Part shown: positions 7,928-12,442 of the stretch, in pieces
How the letters are laid out: each line of letters begins with the position of its first letter
How positions within the stretch are numbered: position 1 is the first letter of the stretch
The notes under the pieces: generated by a model
What the model saw: the letters and a program-made list of their open reading frames with translations, nothing else
Told to the model about the DNA's origin: nothing
Database searches by the model: none
Assembly: GCA_004151065.3 (NCBI GenBank)
Contig: NWUY0300011831.1
Span: forward strand, 7,685-20,126
Length of the DNA stretch: 12,442 nt
Direction: 5' to 3'
DNA from: Larix sibirica
Lineage: Eukaryota > Streptophyta > Pinopsida > Pinales > Pinaceae
Position numbers and translations under genes: made by a program

Positions 7928-9286
7928 ATGTCTCAGAATTACTTCACCAAGTGGCAGGATAACATCATGCAAGGACCTGCATTTAAGTTTGTGACCTTTG
8001 ATGGATGGGGAGAATTAAGTGTGATAAATATAGAGGGATAATCTGCATGTGAAAACAATTGGGAAGTGATGGATGTAATGAGTGTTTTGTCCCTCATAAT
8101 AGAGGTAATTAATGGAGAGCAATTCTTAGGGGAATGCATAATTTCTAGGGATTATTTGGAGGTGAGTCTCATTAGCAGTGAAGTGGATACTCAAATTGAA
8201 ACATTATGGAGGATTAATTATTGGACTGGTTCAAAAACTTTAGGCAATCTCCTACAAATTGAGGGTCTAAAGGGGAATTAAAGGAGGGAGGTTATCCTAC
8301 AGTCGAATTATTGCAGAAGTCTATTCATTCCCTTGGGATTTCTTATTCAACTTCCAGGCAACTCAAGTCGTTTGGATTCTATTGATAGTTGGCACTAATA
8401 TGCATAATTAAGGAGACAATTCACTATTGGATATCTGTTTCTCTGGGTTGGGGATATCGGGTATGATAGTATTTGTTTAGTTCTAGAGGATAATATGTCC
8501 AACATAGAACTCTACCTCACTACTCTGGTAGCTTATTGGGGGTGGAATAGTTCTTAAGAGTCGAAATCTCATTTCCAATGTCTACTTGAAGCAGTGAGGT
8601 TCAACATTGGAACCTTATATGAGAACACTTGTGGTCACCCTGATCTCAATGACAAAGCTCTCTCCATTTCAAAATTTCTATTTAGTTTGATAACTTATGA
8701 GAACCTAAATAGAGGATTTGTAGCTATATCATCATCAAGTTTTCCTAAAGTCCAAATAGAGGAAGCTTTTATTTTAGAACTTAGTACTTTTGTGTCTCAA
8801 TTACTCATATGTTGCAGTCAGTTAGATAGGAAAGGAGTGTTCTATTACCTGAGAATTGTAAGTAATGTTAGGTGGAATAATATTAGTCAACCCACGATGA
8901 AGAACCTTGATGAGAATAGGGATTTCGCTATCAGGAGAATGGAACATTTGAATGATGGATTGCCAAAAATAGTGGCACAAGACCTGCATAAAATGGAGGA
9001 TTGGAGAAAAATCTTGGAGAATACATTTGTTAGAAATTCATCAATCTTGCAAACACAATATGAAATGTTGAACGTGCAAATGAATAGATTGAAAACTAAG
9101 CTCATTATGGAAGAAATTGAGGTTGAATATCTAAAAGGAAAAAATAGTGAGCAAGAAGAGCAAATTTAGGTTTTACAACAAAAGGTGTAGTTTCTGGAAA
9201 TGGAAAAATCTCCAGGATTTGAATGTTCCATCCCTTCAGGTCTCAGTTGGCTCAACATGTGGCAATTAGAAAATGGAAGGGAATGA
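7928..9286 (+). pseudogene. Unrecognised 453-codon frame ('ORF3') 3' of LINE RNase H, coiled-coil-like C-terminus
   Basis: Seen: one frame (frame 2) reads from ATG 7928-7930 to TGA 9284-9286 with no frameshift I can detect. It has seven in-frame stops: TAA at 8039, 8279, 8396, 8405 and 8555, TAG at 9167 and 9188. The stretch 8558-9166 is open for about 200 codons, the longest open run in the window. It opens with MSQNYFTKWQDNIMQGP. The middle is mixed and hydrophobic (IGYLFLWVGDIGYDSICLVL, LTTLVAYWGW). The last third is charged and helical (MEDWRKILENTFVRN, MNRLKTKLIMEEIEVEYLK) and looks like a coiled coil running across both TAG stops. All seven stops are one C-to-T change from Gln. The ATG lies four bases after the last possible ORF2 stop. 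I recognise no family. It may be an extra LINE ORF, a captured host gene or an independent remnant. Confidence 0.5.
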
Positions 9287-9645
9287 TAACAATGTGGACC
9301 AAACATGCATTGAGATATAGAGTACATCGAACATACCTTCAATTGTAGGGAAGATGGCAGAAGGCTTGTAGTGGCGAGAAAATCATTTTGCTAAAAATTT
9401 TGTAATGTGATTTATATGTGTATTCCTTGTTGGACAATTCTGTAGGATATACTTAAGCAAACTAGACATTAAGAATAGGAGGATAGCAACTATCAACTAG
9501 TGTGAAACCATAATTTTGGTTTTTCGTAAAGATCTTTGTAGAAATTTTATGTTGAAACATATTGTTGTATATTCAGGTTGATCGGTCAGGCCACAACCTT
9601 TGTTTGATTTAATACAAAAATGAACCACCCTCGTTAAAAAAAACA
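9287..9645 (+). other. Probable LINE 3' UTR ending in an A8 run
   Basis: Stops in all plus frames. The end reads TTTGATTTAATACAAAAATG, then a short C-rich bit and eight A (9638-9645). This resembles the ends of plant LINEs, where a TTTAATAC-type stretch precedes the A-tail. The A8 run is short and similar runs occur by chance in this AT-rich DNA, so the border is tentative. Confidence 0.45.
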
Positions 9646-10587
9646 ATAACCTCTTTAGACAAGGATTAATATGTTAAAGTGAATATGCTATAAAGTAGTT
9701 AGTATCTCTCAATTATAAAAATTTACATAGTAAATAAGCTTTAAGTTAAATATATTAATTGAAAAAGTAAATAAAAAAGTTTGAAAGCATATAAATAATT
9801 TATAGAATTTGTCACATCGCTAAATAATTGTTCGTATAAAAATAGTAAAATAAAAAGTATATATAATTGATCACCACAAAATCAAAACATCACATAATAA
9901 GCCACAATAGCCTCCTTTGTTTGTTTTAGTAAACAAGTTAACAATGTCTTGTGAAAGTAGTTATGACACTTTTAGAAAGCTCCATAATAAATGTTTTTAA
10001 CTTTAAAAATAAAATCATACTCTCAACAATTTATGTCCCTAATGTGTTTAATCAATAATTCATTTTTATTTTTCAAAAAATCTAATTTAATAAATTATTT
10101 TTTTAATGGTCTTAATACAAATTTATAACATGAAAAAGAACTAATGGAAAGTCAAAGCACTTGGAGTTGCAAATGAAAAATATACTCCCTACTTTGGAGG
10201 GACTAATAATAAATGTCCATTGAGAATAAATGATGAAATATATTAATTAAGAGACTTTCAAATAGTGTTCAAATTACCATTCAAACTTATGGTATTAGAA
10301 GTTTAGAAATGTTCATAGCGTTCTCCCTCCCTCCAAAAACCTTGATTAAACTATTGAAGATATTTAATTCATTTTAATGAGAGGTCAAGTGAAAACATTT
10401 TATAATTGGCAAATATTTAAAGAGCCTGAGTAGTACTCTTTACTTTATAAAAAATGTTCTAAGTTGTATAGTTGGCATATATTTAGAGGGAATTGAGTTG
10501 TATTCTTTATGGTATTTAGAGGGGTTTGAGTTAGTAAAAAAGAAAGCATTAATTATTTTAGAGATGTCTAGTTTTATAAACATAATT
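9646..10587. other. AT-rich spacer between the LINE and the copia element
   Basis: No coding frame is supported on either strand. It contains a degenerate repeat at 10405-10535 and a short CTCC/GGAG hairpin near 10183-10200. Otherwise it is simple A/T-rich sequence, probably old decayed repeats. Confidence 0.6.
10405..10535. repeat. Degenerate direct repeat
   Basis: ATTGGCAAATATTTAAAGAG (10405) and GTTGGCATATATTTAGAGGG (10471), each followed by a GAGT and a TACTCTTTA- or TATTCTTTA-like stretch, are two copies 66 bp apart. A third partial copy (GGTATTTAGAGGGGTTTGAG) starts at 10511. Confidence 0.5.
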
Positions 10588-11012
10588 GTTTGACATGTGT
10601 CGTATTCTGTGTATATTCTAGAAAAAGGGGGTTCAGGGGATTAGCGGACCATTCTTTAAGGATTTAGAAGTGGAGCCCCTAAAATATTTTTTTGCTCCGT
10701 TTTTTGTTTAATTTGTGCTTTTTTAGCTAATATTTTTTCAACCCATTGAAAACTAATTCCGGTTAAGGAAATATGGTTGTAATCTAATCTTTGTTGATAG
10801 ATTAGGGTTCTGGATGCTATAATATTGTATTGTAAATGGTGAATAGAATACAATCAGTCAGAGAGAGGAAAAACTCTTAGTTAGGTTGGTTTTCCTAGTT
10901 AAGGATTTCCAGGGTAAATCTCTATGTATTGTGTGTGTGGGCCATTGTTATTTCTTATGTTTCAGATTTTGTTGGGTATTTCTTTTCTGGCATAGGTTTA
11001 TAAAACTGTTCA
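10588..11012 (+). repeat. Inferred 5' LTR of the copia element
   Basis: Inferred from position: it ends just before the primer binding site (...CTGTTCA at 11006-11012, with the expected final CA). It contains a TATAATA-like box (10818) followed by the GAATAGAATACAATC segment usual at the start of copia transcripts. Candidate left ends begin TG at 10587, 10591 or 10598, giving about 415-425 bp. Without the partner LTR the left end cannot be fixed. Confidence 0.4.
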
Positions 11013-11014
11013 TC

Positions 11015-11030
11015 TGATATCAAAGTGAGG
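11015..11030 (+). promoter_or_regulatory. Primer binding site, tRNA-iMet type, mutated
   Basis: TGATATCAAAGTGAGG lies two bases after the inferred LTR end. The plant copia site complementary to initiator tRNA-Met begins TGGTATCAGAGC. Three differences are seen in those 12 bases (G to A twice, C to T once), all transitions. In the intact element the tRNA primes first-strand DNA synthesis here. Confidence 0.7.
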
Positions 11031-11159
11031 TTATTGGCTTCAAGCAAACACCTTTGTTGCTAAGATTCCACTCATTCCATAAAAAGCAAGGGTATCTTGG
11101 GTTTGTGATAAACTTCTGTTTGAGTGGGGACTTTGCACAATGAATCTTGTGTAAAGAAA

Positions 11160-11910
11160 ATGGCTAGCGATTCAACAATATAAATAAAGAAGTTTAATGA
11201 CCAAGTTTCGAGTTATGTAAGCTCAAGATGGAATGCCTTCTTGTAGATAGAGAAAAGTGGGTTGATGTGTATCCTGGAACAAAATCTATTGGTATGTCAA
11301 AAGTGCAGAAAGCTAGAAAGCAAAGTGAGAAGCATGATTCGACTATACCTCTTAGACTCAGTGTTGTTCAAAGTCTTTGGTGAAGATGTTGCAAAGAAGT
11401 TGTGGAATAAGTTGGAGAATTGTATTCGTTAAAGTCCTTCATAAACAATTTATTTATTTGAAATATCTTCTCAAGATGGAGACTCTATGACAGAGCATCT
11501 AAATGCCTTTAATAATTTGGTAAGTCAACTTATCTATGTTTATGTTAATATGGATGAACAAGATAAGTCTACTACCTTGTTATGTTTTTTACTAGACTCT
11601 TGGGATAATTTGGTTGTAGTGATTGGTAGTACCACCCAATCAACATTAAAGTTTGAGGATGTAGTTGCATCCTTGTTATCAAGGGAAATGAGGAGAATAT
11701 ATATGGAGGGTGTGACCAAGGATGTTTTATTTGTGAAAGGTCATCTCCAAGAGTTGAAAAAAAGTATTTCGGGGGTAAATCTAAATCTTGAGGTAGATCT
11801 AAATCTCTAGGACAATTTGTAAAGAAATGTAATAAAGTTTGGCATTATAAGAAATATTATATACCTAAGAATGTTGATAAAGGTAAGGGATATGTGCCCC
11901 TTCCACAAAA
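11160..11910 (+). pseudogene. Copia gag (capsid/nucleocapsid), frameshifted
   Basis: Gag forms the virus-like particle in which the element is copied. Start ATG 11160-11162 (MASDSTI, then TAA at 11181, then IKKFN), frame 3. Frame 2 from 11204 gives SFELCKLKMECLLVDREKW. Frame 3 resumes at 11313 with SMIRLYLLDSVLFKVFGED, has stops around 11430-11445, then from 11487 reads MTEHLNAFNNLVSQL and DSWDNLVVVIGSTTQS, typical of the UBN2/retrotran_gag region of plant copia elements. A shift at G5 (11771-11775) leads to a Ser/Lys/Arg-rich stretch (KSKS, TGA at 11789, GRSKSLGQF) and a zinc-knuckle remnant, KCNKVWHYKKYY (from 11825). There the His and one Cys survive, but the last Cys is Tyr, so it would not hold zinc. 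In the ancestor, gag continued into pol in one frame. Confidence 0.75.
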
Positions 11911-12442
11911 ATGAAAACCGCCACGGAAGAAGGAGGTGATTTTTACTAGGAATATACAGGTACACATGTAGATCATGATGTATGCTTGATTGACTCGGGT
12001 ACTATTTCATATGACTCCTCTAAAGGAGTAGTTTTGTGATATGAAAAGGATGATGGAGGGGATGTTTTTCTAGGAGATGACTCAACAACCAAAATCATAA
12101 CACATGGAAGGGTTAAGTTGTTGCTGAAAGATGGAAGGATTGGAACTCTCCTTGGGGCTATGCACAATCGATATATAGCCATAAACTTGATATTTGTAAG
12201 AAATATGGGTGATGCCAGTACGCATACTATATTTGAAAACGACACATGCAAGATAGTTCGAGGAGCAATGATGTTGATAAGGGGAGTTTGGATTTGAAAA
12301 CTATACAAGTTGTTGGGAAACACTTTTAATGATGGGTGTAACGTTTTTTTTCTTCCCGAGGATAACAATGAAGAAGAAAGGACCATTATTGTCCCTAAAG
12401 AGCAGACAATGCTATGGCATCAAAGACAGGGACATATTGGAG
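11911..12442 (+). pseudogene. Copia pol: aspartic protease and GAG-pre-integrase domain (partial)
   Basis: Frame 1 runs from about 11920 (TEEGGDFY, TAG, EYTGTHVDHDVC) to the window end with stops TGA at 12037-12039 and TGA at 12295-12297. The protease active site reads LIDSGT (Asp codon 11992-11994; DSGA with Ser or Thr is usual). GDVFLGDDSTT and GRVKLLLKDGRIGTL follow, both typical of the copia protease-to-integrase stretch. The end, TMLWHQRQGH (to 12435), matches the LWHxRLGH signature of the GAG-pre-integrase domain, whose His residues belong to the integrase zinc-binding N-terminus. The protease cuts the polyprotein and integrase inserts the DNA copy; the catalytic integrase core is beyond the window. 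Confidence 0.8.

Larger units (their letters stand above)
4356..9645 (+). mobile_element. Decayed L1-type plant LINE with an apparent extra ORF between RNase H and the A-tail
   Basis: Seen in order on the plus strand: C-terminal end of the endonuclease/linker (from PLPFRF at 4365), reverse transcriptase, zf-RVT, RNase H (to about 7923), a second coding frame (7928-9286), a non-coding stretch and an A8 run (9638-9645). Known: plant L1 ORF2 proteins have the order endonuclease, RT, zf-RVT, RNase H, and the element normally closes with a 3' UTR and A-tail. The left border is a guess from where similarity begins: the endonuclease catalytic half is missing, as in a 5'-truncated copy. The right border is inferred from the A8 run after TTTAATACAAAAATG, a layout like plant LINE 3' ends. 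I found no target-site duplication, so the region 7928-9645 could belong to something else. Confidence 0.6.
10588..12442 (+). mobile_element. Ty1/copia LTR retrotransposon, 5' part, cut by the window end
   Basis: Seen: a stretch with the make-up of an LTR, a tRNA-iMet-type primer binding site at 11015, a gag frame from ATG 11160, a zinc-knuckle remnant, an aspartic protease motif DSGT (11992-12003) and the GAG-pre-integrase signature LWHQRQGH (12412-12435). Known: this order, with integrase before reverse transcriptase, is that of copia (Pseudoviridae-type) elements of plants. Integrase core, RT, RNase H and the 3' LTR would lie beyond 12442. Multiple frameshifts and stops make it non-autonomous. 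The left border is uncertain because the 3' LTR is not available for comparison. Confidence 0.75.

Noticed and set aside
8039-9190. Variant genetic code with TAA/TAG read as Gln (all seven ORF3 internal stops are TAA or TAG)
   Set aside because: Elsewhere in the same window TAG stands where LINE proteins have Trp (4697, 7264, 7288), TGA stops are also present, and there are frameshifts. Ordinary decay explains all of them.
9638-9645. Target-site duplication of the long LINE
   Set aside because: The bases after the A8 run (CAATAACCTC) have no convincing match near the presumed left border at 4300-4360.
10180-10340. TACTCCCT at 10182 and CTCCCTCCCTCC near 10322, resembling ends of Stowaway-like MITEs
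   Set aside because: Both are in the same orientation instead of inverted, and no TA duplication or terminal inverted repeat pair could be found.
11973-12386. 137-codon open frame on the minus strand
   Set aside because: It lies exactly antisense to the copia protease/pre-integrase region, which has clear family motifs on the plus strand. It has no motif of its own.
1-12442. tRNA, rRNA, CRISPR array, bacterial operon or viral cluster
   Set aside because: No cloverleaf, rRNA core or regular spacer array was recognised. The retroelement types and the LRR remnant point to a plant nuclear genome.

Overview
The window looks like nuclear DNA of a seed plant with a large, repeat-rich genome. A gymnosperm is possible but cannot be shown from this sequence alone. 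The DNA is AT-rich, and nearly everything recognisable is decayed transposon sequence: two plant L1-type LINEs of different lineages, the 5' part of a Ty1/copia LTR retrotransposon, and a scrap of an NLR-type leucine-rich repeat at the left edge. I see no intact host gene, tRNA, rRNA or CRISPR array.

Layout. 1-112: frameshifted LRR remnant. 161-207: hairpin with a G-box palindrome beside its inner stem. 653-1569 (minus strand): decayed, unrecognised coding frame with several TAG stops. 1795-1889: AT-rich tandem repeat. 1975-2124 and 3151-3184: a tandem duplication of about 94 bp whose second copy is split by a 5'-truncated LINE (about 2132-3152; RNase H domain, 3' UTR, A7 tail). 3400-3927: weak plus-strand coding frame with a hydrophobic end. 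About 4356-9645: a long decayed LINE, covering the end of the endonuclease/linker, reverse transcriptase, zf-RVT and RNase H, then a second reading frame of about 450 codons (7928-9286, 'ORF3'), a 3' UTR and an A8 run. 9646-10587: AT-rich spacer with a degenerate repeat. About 10588-12442: copia element with inferred 5' LTR, tRNA-iMet-type primer binding site, gag, zinc-knuckle remnant, protease and the start of the GAG-pre-integrase domain, cut by the window edge.

Most interesting region. Immediately 3' of the LINE RNase H lies a plus-strand frame of 453 codons. It carries seven TAA/TAG stops and no frameshift that I can see, has a charged coiled-coil-like C-terminal third, and sits before the A-run that looks like the LINE 3' end. 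Plant L1 elements normally end soon after RNase H, so this is either an extra ORF of an unusual LINE lineage or a separate gene remnant lying between the LINE and a chance A-run.

Decay pattern. Many in-frame stops can be explained as C-to-T or G-to-A changes (CAG to TAG, TGG to TAG). Six frameshifts fall in or beside homopolymer runs, so some may be sequencing errors rather than real mutations. Identifications rest on remembered motifs; no database search was run.
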